A stretch of DNA of 64,000 bases, taken from Desulfarculus baarsii DSM 2075. Lineage in GTDB: Bacteria > Desulfobacterota > Desulfarculia > Desulfarculales > Desulfarculaceae. This document shows positions 43,272-52,382 of the stretch, in pieces (the stretch's first letter is position 1; every line of letters begins with the position of its first letter). The notes beneath the pieces were generated by a model, which was not told where the DNA came from, ran no database searches, and was given only the letters and a program-made list of their open reading frames with translations. The DNA lies in NCBI RefSeq assembly GCF_000143965.1, contig NC_014365.1, positions 1 to 64,000 on the forward strand. Direction: 5' to 3'. The position numbers and the translations under genes are program-made.

Positions 43272-44720
43272 ATGGGCCGACCGCAAACGCTCTCCAAGAT
43301 CCGCGTGCGCCTGCTTCTGGGCTTCGTGACGGCCTTTGTGTTCATGGTGCTCTTCGGGGCCTTCAGCTACGTCTATTTCGCGCGCATCGAGCAGCGCCTG
43401 GTCTTCCTCAGCCACGCCGACAGCATGCTCAACACCGTGCTGGAGTTTCGGCGCTACGAAAAAAACTACTTTCTTTATCACCACGAAAAAGACTATCAGC
43501 AGGCCCTGGCCTACCTGGGCGAGTTCGACGGCTTGCTGAAAAGCCAGGCCGAACACCTGTCGGCCGGCCTGGGCCAGGCCGGCTACCGGCTGCTGCTGGC
43601 CAACGCGGGCCGCTACGAAGAGGCCCTGGGCGCGGCCCACCGCATGTTGGGCGGGGCCCTGGCCGGCGGCGACAGCTCCGGCGAGCTGGCCGCGGCCATC
43701 GATGGGCTGCGCTCGGCCGGCCAGCAGATCATCCACGGCTGCGAGGTGCTGGCCCGCCAGGAACGCCACGAGATTCAGCGCCTGTTGCGGCAATACCGGC
43801 CGGTGATGATCGCCTTTTTGCTGTGCCTGGCGGCCCTGGGCGCGGTGGCGGCCCACGGGCTGATCCAGCGCCTGGTGCGTCCGCTGAAGGTCATCGAGGA
43901 CGCCGCCCAGGACGTGGGCCGGGGTCAATTCCGGGTTATCGCCTGGAATGACCGCCGCGACGAGATCGGCGACGTCATCGCCGCCTTCAACCACATGGTG
44001 CGCCATCTGCGGCAAAACAACGAACAGATGATCCAGACCGAGAAGCTCACCTCCCTGGGCACCCTGACCAGCGGCGTGGCCCACGAGCTCAACAACCCCC
44101 TCAACAATATCAGCACCTCCACGCAGATTTTGCTGGAGGAGCTGGATTCGCCAGACCTCCAGGAATATCACCGCGAACTGCTGGCAGCCATCGAGCAACA
44201 GGTGGCCAAGGCCAAGGACATCGTCGGCTCGTTGCTGGAGTTCGCCCGCCAGCGCGAGTTCGAGCCCAGCCGCCACGACCTGCGGGCGGTGATCGACGAG
44301 ACGCTCAAGCTGATCAAGGGCGAGATCCCGGCCCAGGTCCAGGTGGAGGTGGACGCGCCGGCGGGCATCGTCATGGACATGGACAAGGCCCACATCGTCC
44401 AGGCCCTGATCAACCTGATCATCAACGCCATCCAGGCCATGGACGGGGCCGGCCGGCTGTCGATCCTGGCCCGCCTGGCCGAGGGCGAAACCGTGCGCCT
44501 GGAGCTGACCGACAGCGGAAGCGGCATCGCCCCCGAGGTGCTGCCGCGCATCTTCGACCCGTTTTTCACCACCAAGGAAGTCGGCCGGGGCACCGGCCTG
44601 GGCCTGTCGATCACCTACGGCATCATCGAACGTCATCGCGGCCACATCCAGGCCGAGAGCCGGCCGGGCCAGGGCGCGCGTTTCATCATCACGCTGCCCC
44701 TGCGGGCCGGGGAGGCCTGA
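43272..44720 (+). CDS. Membrane histidine kinase with helical sensor domain
   Basis: 482 residues. TM1 is at about 12-35 (LLLGFVTAFVFMVLFGAF). An all-helical periplasmic domain of about 145 residues follows, including FRRYEKNYFLYHHEKDY, typical of four-helix or HBM-type ligand sensors. TM2 is near 180-200, then HAMP, HisKA with GVAHELNNPLNNIS (His271), and HATPase (DSGSGI, GTGLGLSITYG). It is followed 3 bases later by the NtrC-type regulator, its obvious partner. ATG 43272 has only a weak SD (GGAAG); the frame is open further upstream, but that part overlaps the leader hairpin. Confidence 0.92.
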   Translation: MGRPQTLSKIRVRLLLGFVTAFVFMVLFGAFSYVYFARIEQRLVFLSHADSMLNTVLEFRRYEKNYFLYHHEKDYQQALAYLGEFDGLLKSQAEHLSAGLGQAGYRLLLANAGRYEEALGAAHRMLGGALAGGDSSGELAAAIDGLRSAGQQIIHGCEVLARQERHEIQRLLRQYRPVMIAFLLCLAALGAVAAHGLIQRLVRPLKVIEDAAQDVGRGQFRVIAWNDRRDEIGDVIAAFNHMVRHLRQNNEQMIQTEKLTSLGTLTSGVAHELNNPLNNISTSTQILLEELDSPDLQEYHRELLAAIEQQVAKAKDIVGSLLEFARQREFEPSRHDLRAVIDETLKLIKGEIPAQVQVEVDAPAGIVMDMDKAHIVQALINLIINAIQAMDGAGRLSILARLAEGETVRLELTDSGSGIAPEVLPRIFDPFFTTKEVGRGTGLGLSITYGIIERHRGHIQAESRPGQGARFIITLPLRAGEA

Positions 44721-44723
44721 GTC

Positions 44724-46079
44724 ATGCCCCGCAAGCCGCGCCTGCTCATCGTCGAGGACGATCCCCTGGCCCGGGCCAACCTCAAGCACATCCTCCAGCG
44801 GGGCGACGAATACCAAGTCGACGCCGCCGACGGCGGAGTGATGGCTTTGGAGATGCTGGCCGCGCAGAATTACGACCTGGTGCTGACCGACCTGCGCATG
44901 GAAAAGGTCGACGGCATGCAGGTGCTGGCCGAGGCCAAGAAACGCGGCCCCGACGCCGAGGTGATCATGCTCACCGCCTTCGCCTCGGTGGATTCGGCCA
45001 TCGAGGCCATGAAAAACGGCGCGTTTCACTACATCGCCAAGCCCTACAAGCTCGACGAAGTGCGGACCCAGGTGGCCGGCGCGCTGGAAAAAATGCGCCT
45101 GCGCGAGGAACTGCGCGAACTCAAGCGCGACCTGCGCGCCCGCGACGGCATGGGCTTCATCGTCGGCAAAAACCCGCTGATCCAAAAGCTGGTGGCCACC
45201 GTCGGGCAGGTGGCCCCCACCGACGCCAACGTGCTGATCATCGGCGAAACCGGCACCGGCAAGGAGCTTTTGGCCCGGGCGCTGCATTATTGCAGTCAGC
45301 GGGCCGAACGCCGCTTCGTGGCCTTCAACTGCGCGGCCTTTTCCGAGGACTTGCTGGTCAGCGAGCTGTTCGGCCACCAGAAGGGCTCGTTCACCGGCGC
45401 GGTGCAGACCAAGGCCGGCCTGTTCGAGGCGGCCGACGGCGGCACGGTTTTTCTGGATGAGATCGGCGACATGCCCCTTTCTATGCAGTCCAAGCTGCTG
45501 CGCGTGATCCAGGAAAAGGCCCTGACGCGCGTCGGGGCCACCGAAGCCATCCCCGTGGACGTGCGCATCGTCGCCGCCACCAACCGCGATCTGAAAAAGA
45601 TGGTCGACGAGGGCCGTTTCCGCTCCGACCTCTATTATCGCCTCAACGTCGTCTGCATGGAGGCCCCGCCCCTGCGCCGGCGGCGCGACGACATCCCCCT
45701 GCTGGCCCATCATTTTCTGCACAAGCACGCCGAACGCCAGAACAAGCGCTTCGACGGCCTTTCGCCCGAAATGATCGGCGCCCTCTGCGCCCACGATTTT
45801 CCAGGCAATATCCGCGAGTTGGAAAACATCATCGAGCGCGCGGTGACCCTGGGCGTGGGCCAACGCCTGGAGTTGTGGGACTTGCCCGAGGAGTTGCGCG
45901 CCAAACGGCCCGCGGCCGCCGTCGAGGGGTCCTTGCCCACTTTGGAGGAAAAGGAATGCGAATACATCAAGCTGGTGCTGGCCCAGACCGGCGGCAACAA
46001 AACCAGGGCCGCCGAAATCCTGGGCATCGACCGGGTTTCGCTGTGGCGCAAGATAAAAAAATTCGGCCTGGAGCCCTGA
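44724..46079 (+). CDS. NtrC-family sigma54-dependent response regulator
   Basis: 451 residues. Receiver domain with phospho-Asp56 in LVLTDLRMEKVDG and Lys in IAKPY. AAA+ activator domain (about 140-380) with Walker A GETGTGKELL, the sigma54-contacting loop GSFTGA and Walker B GGTVFLDEIGDM. Fis-type HTH at the C-terminus, TRAAEILGIDRVSLWRKIKK. It should activate sigma54 promoters when phosphorylated by the kinase encoded just before it. Its own operon has a sigma54-like promoter and an upstream inverted repeat, so autoactivation is plausible. Confidence 0.95.
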   Translation: MPRKPRLLIVEDDPLARANLKHILQRGDEYQVDAADGGVMALEMLAAQNYDLVLTDLRMEKVDGMQVLAEAKKRGPDAEVIMLTAFASVDSAIEAMKNGAFHYIAKPYKLDEVRTQVAGALEKMRLREELRELKRDLRARDGMGFIVGKNPLIQKLVATVGQVAPTDANVLIIGETGTGKELLARALHYCSQRAERRFVAFNCAAFSEDLLVSELFGHQKGSFTGAVQTKAGLFEAADGGTVFLDEIGDMPLSMQSKLLRVIQEKALTRVGATEAIPVDVRIVAATNRDLKKMVDEGRFRSDLYYRLNVVCMEAPPLRRRRDDIPLLAHHFLHKHAERQNKRFDGLSPEMIGALCAHDFPGNIRELENIIERAVTLGVGQRLELWDLPEELRAKRPAAAVEGSLPTLEEKECEYIKLVLAQTGGNKTRAAEILGIDRVSLWRKIKKFGLEP

Positions 46080-46110
46080 CGTCCATGGCCGCGCGAGAGG
46101 AATGTGGCCC

Positions 46111-48267
46111 ATGTTGACGCGAATCTTTCCTTTCCTGGCCTGGTTCAAGGACTACAACGGGGCCAAGGCCCGCATGGACGTGATGGCTGGCGTCACCGTG
46201 GCCCTGGTGCTGATCCCCCAGTCCATGGCCTACGCCCAATTGGCGGGCCTGCCGGCCTACTACGGCCTCTACGCCGCGTTTCTGCCGCCGATGATCGCCT
46301 CGCTTTTCGGCTCCAGCATGCAACTGGCCACCGGCCCGGTGGCCGTGGTCTCGCTGATGACCGCAGCCTCGCTGGAGCCGCTGGCCACCGCCGGCAGCGA
46401 GGCCTTCATCGCCTACGCCATCTTGCTCACGCTGATCGTGGGCCTGTTCCAGTTCTTGCTGGGCGTGCTGCGCCTGGGCCTGGTGGTCAACTTTTTGTCG
46501 CACCCGGTGGTCAACGGCTTCACCAACGCCGCGGCCATCATCATCGCCACCAGCCAGCTCAACAAGATCTTCGGCGTCAGCGTCGACAAGGCCGAGCACC
46601 ACTATGAAACGATCATGCGGGTGGTCGAGGCGGCGGTCAACTTCACCCACTGGCCCTCGGTGATCATGGGCGTGGGCGCCTTCGCCATCATGTATGGCCT
46701 GAAAAAGATAAACCCCAAGCTGCCATACGTGTTGGCGGCGGTGGCCGTGGCCACGCTGGTTTCGTGGGCCATCGGCTTCAACCACGACGCCAAGGTGGGC
46801 CTGGAGGCCATCGCTTCGCCGGCCATCCGCCAGCAGATCGTCGACTACAACCAGGCCATGGCCCAGGTGGCCCAGTTGGGCGGCCACCGCGCCGGGCTAA
46901 ACAAAGCGGTCATGGCCCAGGAGTCGGCCGAAGGCGGCGAGTCGCTGGAGCTGATCAGGCTCAAGCAGCAGGCCAGCCTGGACACGGCCATGATCGAGGC
47001 CGAAAAGGAACGGGCCCATCAATTGCGCACCGCCCTGAGGCGCTATCTGCTGGCCGCCGTGAGCGGGCCGGACGAGGCCGTGGTTTTTTACGAGCAAGGC
47101 CAAGCCCCCGCCGGCGCGCCAACCGATGGCCGGACGTGGCGCATCAAGCTGGGCGAGGGCGCCCTGGATGAAAAAGCCATCACCATGATCGGCGGCGGCG
47201 CGGTGGTGGGTTCGATCCCGCCGGGCCTGCCGGCCTTCGGCGTGCCCAGCGTGGACATGGGCTCGGTGTTGCAGCTTCTGCCCTACGCGGCGATAATTTC
47301 GCTTTTGGGCTTCATGGAGGCCATCAGCATCGCCAAGGCCATGGCCGCCAAGACCGGCCAGCGCCTGGACCCCAACCAGGAGCTGATCGGCCAGGGCCTG
47401 GCCAACATGATCGGCTGCCTGGGCAAGAGCTACCCGGTGTCGGGCTCTTTTTCGCGTTCGGCGGTGAACTTGCAGGCGGGCGCGGTGACGGGCATGTCCA
47501 GCGTCGTCACCAGCTTGATGGTGGTGGTGGTGCTGCTGTTCATGACGCCGCTGTTGTACCACCTGCCCCAGGCCGTGCTGGCGGCGGTGATCATGATGGC
47601 CGTGGTGGGCCTGATCAACGTGGCCGGTTTTGTCCACGCCTGGAAGGCCCAGTGGTATGACGGGGCCATCAGCGTGATCACCTTCATCGCCACGCTGGCC
47701 TTCGCCCCCCATCTGGACAAGGGCATCATGATCGGCGTGCTGCTGAGCCTGGGCATGTTCCTCTACAAGAGCATGCGGCCGCGGGTGGCGGCGCTCAGCA
47801 TGCACGAGGACTGCGCCCTGCGCGACGCCGAGCACTTTGGCCTGCGCCAGTGCCGGCACGTGGCCGTGGTGCGCTTCGATGGCCCGCTGTTTTTCGCCAA
47901 CGCCAGCTTCCTGGAAGACAAGATCAACGAGCGCATCCGCCAGATGCCCAAGCTCAAACACATCCTGGTGGTGGCCAACGGCATCAACGATATGGACGCC
48001 TCGGGCGAGGAAGCGTTATCGTTGATCGTGGACCGGGTGCGCAGCGCCGGCTATGACATCAGTTTTTCCCACGTCAAGGAAAACGTCCTGGAGGCCATGC
48101 GGCGCACTCATCTGCTGGCCAAGATCGGCGAGGATCACATCTACCCCCTGGCCGCGGTGGCCATCGCCTCCATCCACGAGTCGGCCCACCGGGGTTCGGA
48201 CGAAAAAGACTGCCCCCTGGTCACGGTGTGCCCCCTGGACGCCATGCGGGAAGTGGGAGGAAACTAG
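46111..48267 (+). CDS. SulP-family anion transporter with STAS domain and helical insertion
   Basis: 718 residues. The SulP core begins DVMAGVTVALVLIPQSMAYA and continues with GLYAAFLPPMIASLFGSS, and later QELIGQGLANMIGC and SGSFSRSAVN. A C-terminal STAS domain (about 590-690, VVRFDGPLFFANASF) follows. Between the core halves, residues about 225-365 form a charged, helix-rich insertion with a probable coiled coil, ending before VVGSIPPGLPAFG; ordinary SulP proteins lack it. Sulfate, bicarbonate or another anion may be carried. ATG 46111 is chosen because AGAGGA lies 9 bases upstream; ATG 46102 is too close. The next gene starts 3 bases after the stop. Confidence 0.9.
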   Translation: MLTRIFPFLAWFKDYNGAKARMDVMAGVTVALVLIPQSMAYAQLAGLPAYYGLYAAFLPPMIASLFGSSMQLATGPVAVVSLMTAASLEPLATAGSEAFIAYAILLTLIVGLFQFLLGVLRLGLVVNFLSHPVVNGFTNAAAIIIATSQLNKIFGVSVDKAEHHYETIMRVVEAAVNFTHWPSVIMGVGAFAIMYGLKKINPKLPYVLAAVAVATLVSWAIGFNHDAKVGLEAIASPAIRQQIVDYNQAMAQVAQLGGHRAGLNKAVMAQESAEGGESLELIRLKQQASLDTAMIEAEKERAHQLRTALRRYLLAAVSGPDEAVVFYEQGQAPAGAPTDGRTWRIKLGEGALDEKAITMIGGGAVVGSIPPGLPAFGVPSVDMGSVLQLLPYAAIISLLGFMEAISIAKAMAAKTGQRLDPNQELIGQGLANMIGCLGKSYPVSGSFSRSAVNLQAGAVTGMSSVVTSLMVVVVLLFMTPLLYHLPQAVLAAVIMMAVVGLINVAGFVHAWKAQWYDGAISVITFIATLAFAPHLDKGIMIGVLLSLGMFLYKSMRPRVAALSMHEDCALRDAEHFGLRQCRHVAVVRFDGPLFFANASFLEDKINERIRQMPKLKHILVVANGINDMDASGEEALSLIVDRVRSAGYDISFSHVKENVLEAMRRTHLLAKIGEDHIYPLAAVAIASIHESAHRGSDEKDCPLVTVCPLDAMREVGGN

Positions 48268-48270
48268 ATC

Positions 48271-49491
48271 ATGAGCGTGGTCAACATTTTTTACGGCTCG
48301 TTCTGCGACGCCGAGCAAGTGGCCCTGGCCGTGGCCGGTCGGCTGGGCTATCGCCTGGCCTCCGACGAAGACCTCATCGCCCTGGCCGCCGGCCTGGGCA
48401 AGCAGGGCGCCGGGGCCCTGCGCCGGGTGATGTACGGCAAGGCCAACATCTTCAATTCGTTCTCGCACGAAAAAGAGCGGGGCCTCAGCCTGCTCAAGCT
48501 GGCCATGTCGCGCATGCTGGCCGAGGACAACCTGGTGTTCATGGGTTTTGGCTGCCACCTGACGCCCAAGGAGGTCAGCCACGCCCTGCGGGTGTGCCTG
48601 GCGGCCGACACCAAGTTCCGCGTGGCCAAGGCCGTGCGCGAGCTGGGCCTGAACGAACGCGAGGCCGGCGCGCGCGTCCACCGCGACGACGAGGCGGCCT
48701 TCCGCTGGCTGGAGTATCTGCAAAATCGCCAGCCCTGGGACGCGGCGCTCTACGACATGCTCATCCCCATGGATAAAAACAGCGTCGACCAGGCCGTGGA
48801 GCTGATCTGCCGCCACGCGGCCTCGCCGCCGCTGCAACCCACCGCCGCCTCCCGCCAGGCCGCGGCCGATTTCGCCCTGGCCGCCCAGGTCGAGATGGCC
48901 CTGGCCGAGGAGGGCCACAGCACCCGCGATCTGGCCGTGACGGTCAAGGGCGGCCGCGCGCGGGTGGAGGTCAACAAGAAAGTGCTGATGCTGGGCCGGC
49001 TCAGCGACGAGGTCAAGCGTCTGGTCGAAGGCGTGGACGGCGTGACGGCGGTGGAGGTGGAGGCTGGCCCGGGCTACCATCAGGCCGACGTCTATCGCCG
49101 GGCCGACTTCCAACTGCCCTCCAAGGTGCTCCTGGTCGACGACGAGCGCGAGTTCGTCCAGACCCTGGGCGAGCGGCTGCTGCTGCGCGAGATCGGCTCG
49201 GCGGTGGTCTTCGACGGCGAACAGGCCCTGAAGGTGGTGGCCGAGGACGAACCGGAAGTCATCGTGCTGGACCTGAAAATGCCCGGCATCGACGGCCTGG
49301 AGGTGTTGCGGCGCATCAAGCGCGACTACCCCAAGGTCGAGGTGATCATCCTCACCGGCCACGGCTCCGAGCGCGACCGCGACAACTGCCTGCAAATCGG
49401 CGCTTTCGCCTATCTGGAAAAGCCGGTGGACATAGAGCAGTTGTCCCAGACCATGCAACAGGCCTACGATAAGATCAGGAGTGGGCAATAA
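48271..49491 (+). CDS. Cytidylate-kinase-like / BON / receiver fusion protein
   Basis: A 406-residue protein with three parts. Residues about 1-190 look like the cytidylate-kinase-like (AAA_26) family, but the P-loop is degenerate: FYGSFCDAEQ where GSGGR/K is usual. Residues about 200-275 resemble a BON-type fold (HSTRDLAVTVKGGRARVEV then GVDGVTAVEVEAG). Residues about 284-406 are a good receiver with DDE, phospho-Asp334 in VIVLDLKMPGIDG, Thr in ILTGHG and Lys in LEKPVD. It probably uses a nucleotide-fold domain as sensor or effector. It starts 3 bases after sulP and overlaps the next kinase gene by 11 bases. Confidence 0.8.
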   Translation: MSVVNIFYGSFCDAEQVALAVAGRLGYRLASDEDLIALAAGLGKQGAGALRRVMYGKANIFNSFSHEKERGLSLLKLAMSRMLAEDNLVFMGFGCHLTPKEVSHALRVCLAADTKFRVAKAVRELGLNEREAGARVHRDDEAAFRWLEYLQNRQPWDAALYDMLIPMDKNSVDQAVELICRHAASPPLQPTAASRQAAADFALAAQVEMALAEEGHSTRDLAVTVKGGRARVEVNKKVLMLGRLSDEVKRLVEGVDGVTAVEVEAGPGYHQADVYRRADFQLPSKVLLVDDEREFVQTLGERLLLREIGSAVVFDGEQALKVVAEDEPEVIVLDLKMPGIDGLEVLRRIKRDYPKVEVIILTGHGSERDRDNCLQIGAFAYLEKPVDIEQLSQTMQQAYDKIRSGQ

Positions 49492-51289
49492 CGACGTGGG
49501 TCTTTGGCGCAAAATAAAGCCCGCCTTCTGGGATAGGCGGGATTCGCGGCTGGAGCTTTTGAACTATCGCCGGCTGTGGCGCACCACTTTTGTCTCGGCG
49601 GTGGTGGTGACGCTGATGCCGCTGGTGCTGCTGACGGCGGTGAACTTCTATCAGTTCGAACAGCAATATCAGCTCCAGCGCAACGAAATCGCCAGCCAGA
49701 CCCAGCGGCTTTTGGTCAAGGCCAGGGTCCAGGCGGCCGACTTCCTCGACAGCCGCAAGGCCGCCCTGACCTTCGTCAACATGGACAACAGCGCCGAGCA
49801 ATTGGCCGACCAGGATCGCCTGGCCGTCATCTTCAGCCGCCTGCGCCAGTCCTTTGGCGGCGTGGTCGACCTGGGGCTGATCGACGCCCAGGGCGTGCAG
49901 CAGGCCTACGTGGGGCCCTACGCCCTGCGCGGGCGCAATTACACCGACCAAGAATGGTACCAGGTGGTGCTGATCCGCGGCGTCTACATCAGCGACGTCT
50001 TTTTGGGCCACCGCAACTTCCCCCACTTCGTCATCGCCGTGCGCCATGAGCAGGACGGCGAGAATCCCTCGGTGCTGCGGGCGACCATCGACACCGGCCG
50101 GCTCAACGTATTGCTCAGGGCCATCGATCAACAAAGCACCGGCGAGGTGTTTTTGGTCAACCAGGACGGTGTGTTGCAAACGCCGTCGCTGCGTTTTGGC
50201 GGGGTGCTCAGCCGTTTTCCGCTGCGGCCCACCGCCGCCCGCCTGGCCCAGGTGGTCGAGGAGTTCAAAGACCCCTCGGGCAAGGCGGCCCTGGTGGGCA
50301 TGGCCGAGATCGAGGGCACGCCCTTCGCGGTGGTGGTGGTCAGCCAGCCCAAGGCCCTGCTGGCCAAATGGGATCTGCTGCGCATCAACGTCATCGTCAT
50401 GGTTCTGGTCAGCGTCATGGCCATCCTGGCCGTGGTCTGGTGGGGCTCGACCAACCTGGTCAGCCGCATTTACGAAGCCGATCTGCGCCGGGCCCAGATG
50501 CTCCACGAGGTCGAATACACCAACAAGCTGGCCTCCATCGGCCGCCTGGCCGCCGGCGTGGCCCACGAGATCAACAACCCCGTGGCCATCATCAACGAAA
50601 AGGTCGGCCTGATGAAAGACCTGCTGGCCGTCAGCGACGACTTCGCCCACAGGGACAAGTTCCTCAAGCAGGCGGCGGTGATCCAGGATTCGGTCAAGCG
50701 GGTCAGCGACATCACCCACCGCCTGTTGGGCTTCGCCAGGCATCTGCCGGTGAAGTACGAGCAGATCCACCTGGAGGCCCTGCTGCGCGAGGTGCTGGGC
50801 TTTTTGGGCCGCGAGGCCCAATATCGCAACGTGACCATCGATATGGACATCCATGACGACCTGACGGCCATCGAGGCCGACAAGGGCCAGCTTCAGCAGG
50901 TCTTCCTCAACATCATCAACAACGCCATGGCCGCCGTGGCCGATGGCGGCCGCATCGCCATCGCCGCCGGCCTGGACGACGCCCGCCACGTGGCCGTGAC
51001 CGTCAGCGACGACGGCGTGGGCATCCCCCCGGAAGACTTGAAACGCATCTTCGAGCCGTTTTTCAGCACCAAAGGCGAGCGCGGCACCGGCCTGGGGCTT
51101 TCGATAACCTATGGCATCGTGCGCAAGCTGGGCGGCCGTATCGAGGTCTCCAGCGCCCCCGGCGAGGGCACGACCTTCAAGATCGTCTTGCCCCTCAAGC
51201 AGGATGGAGACCGCGCGGGCACGGGCCAGGCTGGCGGCCCGGAGCGCGCGCCAGCGGCCAACACCCCGACGAAAGGCGATAACGAGTAA
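49481..51289 (+). CDS. Membrane histidine kinase with Cache sensor
   Basis: 602 residues. TM1 (about 37-58) and TM2 (about 305-328) flank a dCache-type periplasmic domain (RNYTDQEWYQVVLIRGVYI). No HAMP is obvious. HisKA has GVAHEINNPVAIINEK (His362); HATPase has NIINNAMAAV, DDGVGI and GTGLGLSITYG. A polar tail of about 25 residues ends the protein. The GTG start overlaps the upstream gene; GTG 49496 is an alternative and neither has a well-spaced SD. TAATG overlap with the next receiver implies coupling. Confidence 0.9.
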   Translation: MGNNDVGLWRKIKPAFWDRRDSRLELLNYRRLWRTTFVSAVVVTLMPLVLLTAVNFYQFEQQYQLQRNEIASQTQRLLVKARVQAADFLDSRKAALTFVNMDNSAEQLADQDRLAVIFSRLRQSFGGVVDLGLIDAQGVQQAYVGPYALRGRNYTDQEWYQVVLIRGVYISDVFLGHRNFPHFVIAVRHEQDGENPSVLRATIDTGRLNVLLRAIDQQSTGEVFLVNQDGVLQTPSLRFGGVLSRFPLRPTAARLAQVVEEFKDPSGKAALVGMAEIEGTPFAVVVVSQPKALLAKWDLLRINVIVMVLVSVMAILAVVWWGSTNLVSRIYEADLRRAQMLHEVEYTNKLASIGRLAAGVAHEINNPVAIINEKVGLMKDLLAVSDDFAHRDKFLKQAAVIQDSVKRVSDITHRLLGFARHLPVKYEQIHLEALLREVLGFLGREAQYRNVTIDMDIHDDLTAIEADKGQLQQVFLNIINNAMAAVADGGRIAIAAGLDDARHVAVTVSDDGVGIPPEDLKRIFEPFFSTKGERGTGLGLSITYGIVRKLGGRIEVSSAPGEGTTFKIVLPLKQDGDRAGTGQAGGPERAPAANTPTKGDNE

Positions 51290-51648
51290 TGAGGGTTCTG
51301 CTGATCGACGACGAAAAGGAACTGGTTGTCACCCTTTCGGAACGGCTGGAGCTGCGGGGCATCGAAAGCGATTGGGCCACCAGCGGCGAGGACGGCCTGG
51401 CTTTGGTGCGGCAAAACAAATACGATTGGGTGGTGGTCGACCTGAAAATGCCCGGCCTGGGCGGCCTGGACGCCATCAAGGCCATCAAGGCCGTGCAGCC
51501 GGCGGCCAACGTCATCCTGCTGACCGGCCACAGCGCCGCCGAGGATTTGCGTTGCGCCCTGGATATGGGCGCGTGTCAATACTTGGTCAAGCCGGTTGAT
51601 ATTGACGTTTTGCTTTCTCTGATGCAAAAAGGTGTTGGACGGGAGTGA
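51289..51648 (+). CDS. Single-domain response regulator
   Basis: 119 residues: a complete receiver (DDE at 7-9, phospho-Asp in WVVVDLKMPGLGG, Thr in LLTGHS, Lys in LVKPVD) with no output domain. Its ATG overlaps the kinase stop by one base, and its stop overlaps a possible start of the next gene. Likely relay or sink for the kinases of this locus. Confidence 0.93.
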   Translation: MRVLLIDDEKELVVTLSERLELRGIESDWATSGEDGLALVRQNKYDWVVVDLKMPGLGGLDAIKAIKAVQPAANVILLTGHSAAEDLRCALDMGACQYLVKPVDIDVLLSLMQKGVGRE

Positions 51649-51653
51649 TCCGC

Positions 51654-52304
51654 GTGGCGGCCGAAATAAAATGGCAAGAACTGATGGGCGGCGTGCTGGC
51701 CTTTGTCGGCGCGGTGACGGCCAGCGCCACCCACGAGATAAAAAACGAACTGGCCGTGATCAACGAGCAGGGCAGCCTGGTCCAGGAGCTTTTGCAGATG
51801 GCCGCCCGGGGCCGCGAGGTGGACCCGGCCCGGCTGGAAGAGTTGATCGGCCGGGTGCTGATCCGCGTGGCGCGGGCCGACGGCGTGGTCAAGCGCTTGA
51901 ACGCCTTCGCCCACAGCGCCGACCTGGAGCGCCAGGAAACCGACCCGGCCCAGAGCCTGGAGCTGATCGGCAAGCTTTTCGGCCGGCTGGCCGGCCTGCG
52001 CGGCCTGACCCTGGAGCTGGCCCCGACGCCGGCGGGACTGGTGCTGCCGGCGTTGCCGGTGCTTTTCGAGCAGGTGGTCTGGGCCTGCCTGCGCGGCGCG
52101 GCCGACGTGGCGGCCAAGGGCTCGACGCTACGCCTGGGGCTGACGATCGAGGGCGACGCGGCGCGGCTTTTGGTGGAGGGCGAACTGGCCCAGCCGCCGG
52201 CGTTGCCGTCGGCCCCGTTGCTGACGGCGCTGCGGGCCGAGGCCCGGGTCGTCGAGGGCCGGGCGCTGAGCCTGCGCCTGCCCTTGGCCGGCGCGGAGGG
52301 CTGA
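51654..52304 (+). CDS. Histidine-kinase-like protein reduced to the dimerisation/His domain
   Basis: About 216 residues. An H-box ASATHEIKNELAVINE is followed by helices typical of DHp domains. The C-terminal half (about 105-210) has the length of a HATPase but lacks recognisable N, G1 or G2 boxes, so ATP binding is doubtful. It may be a histidine phosphotransferase or a phosphatase-type partner for the receivers around it. GTG 51654 is preceded by GGGAG at 8-base spacing; GTG 51645 overlaps the upstream stop and is an alternative. Confidence 0.7.
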   Translation: MAAEIKWQELMGGVLAFVGAVTASATHEIKNELAVINEQGSLVQELLQMAARGREVDPARLEELIGRVLIRVARADGVVKRLNAFAHSADLERQETDPAQSLELIGKLFGRLAGLRGLTLELAPTPAGLVLPALPVLFEQVVWACLRGAADVAAKGSTLRLGLTIEGDAARLLVEGELAQPPALPSAPLLTALRAEARVVEGRALSLRLPLAGAEG

Positions 52305-52382
52305 AACGGCCCGTCGGCGGGGCGTGGGCGGCCGGTGCTTAAATTTGTTGTGCGATACTGCTCACGGGAAAGGGAGAACGTC

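Noticed and set aside
43152-46148. Minus-strand open frame of 998 codons opposite the kinase and NtrC-type regulator
   Set aside because: It is the antisense shadow of two complete genes.
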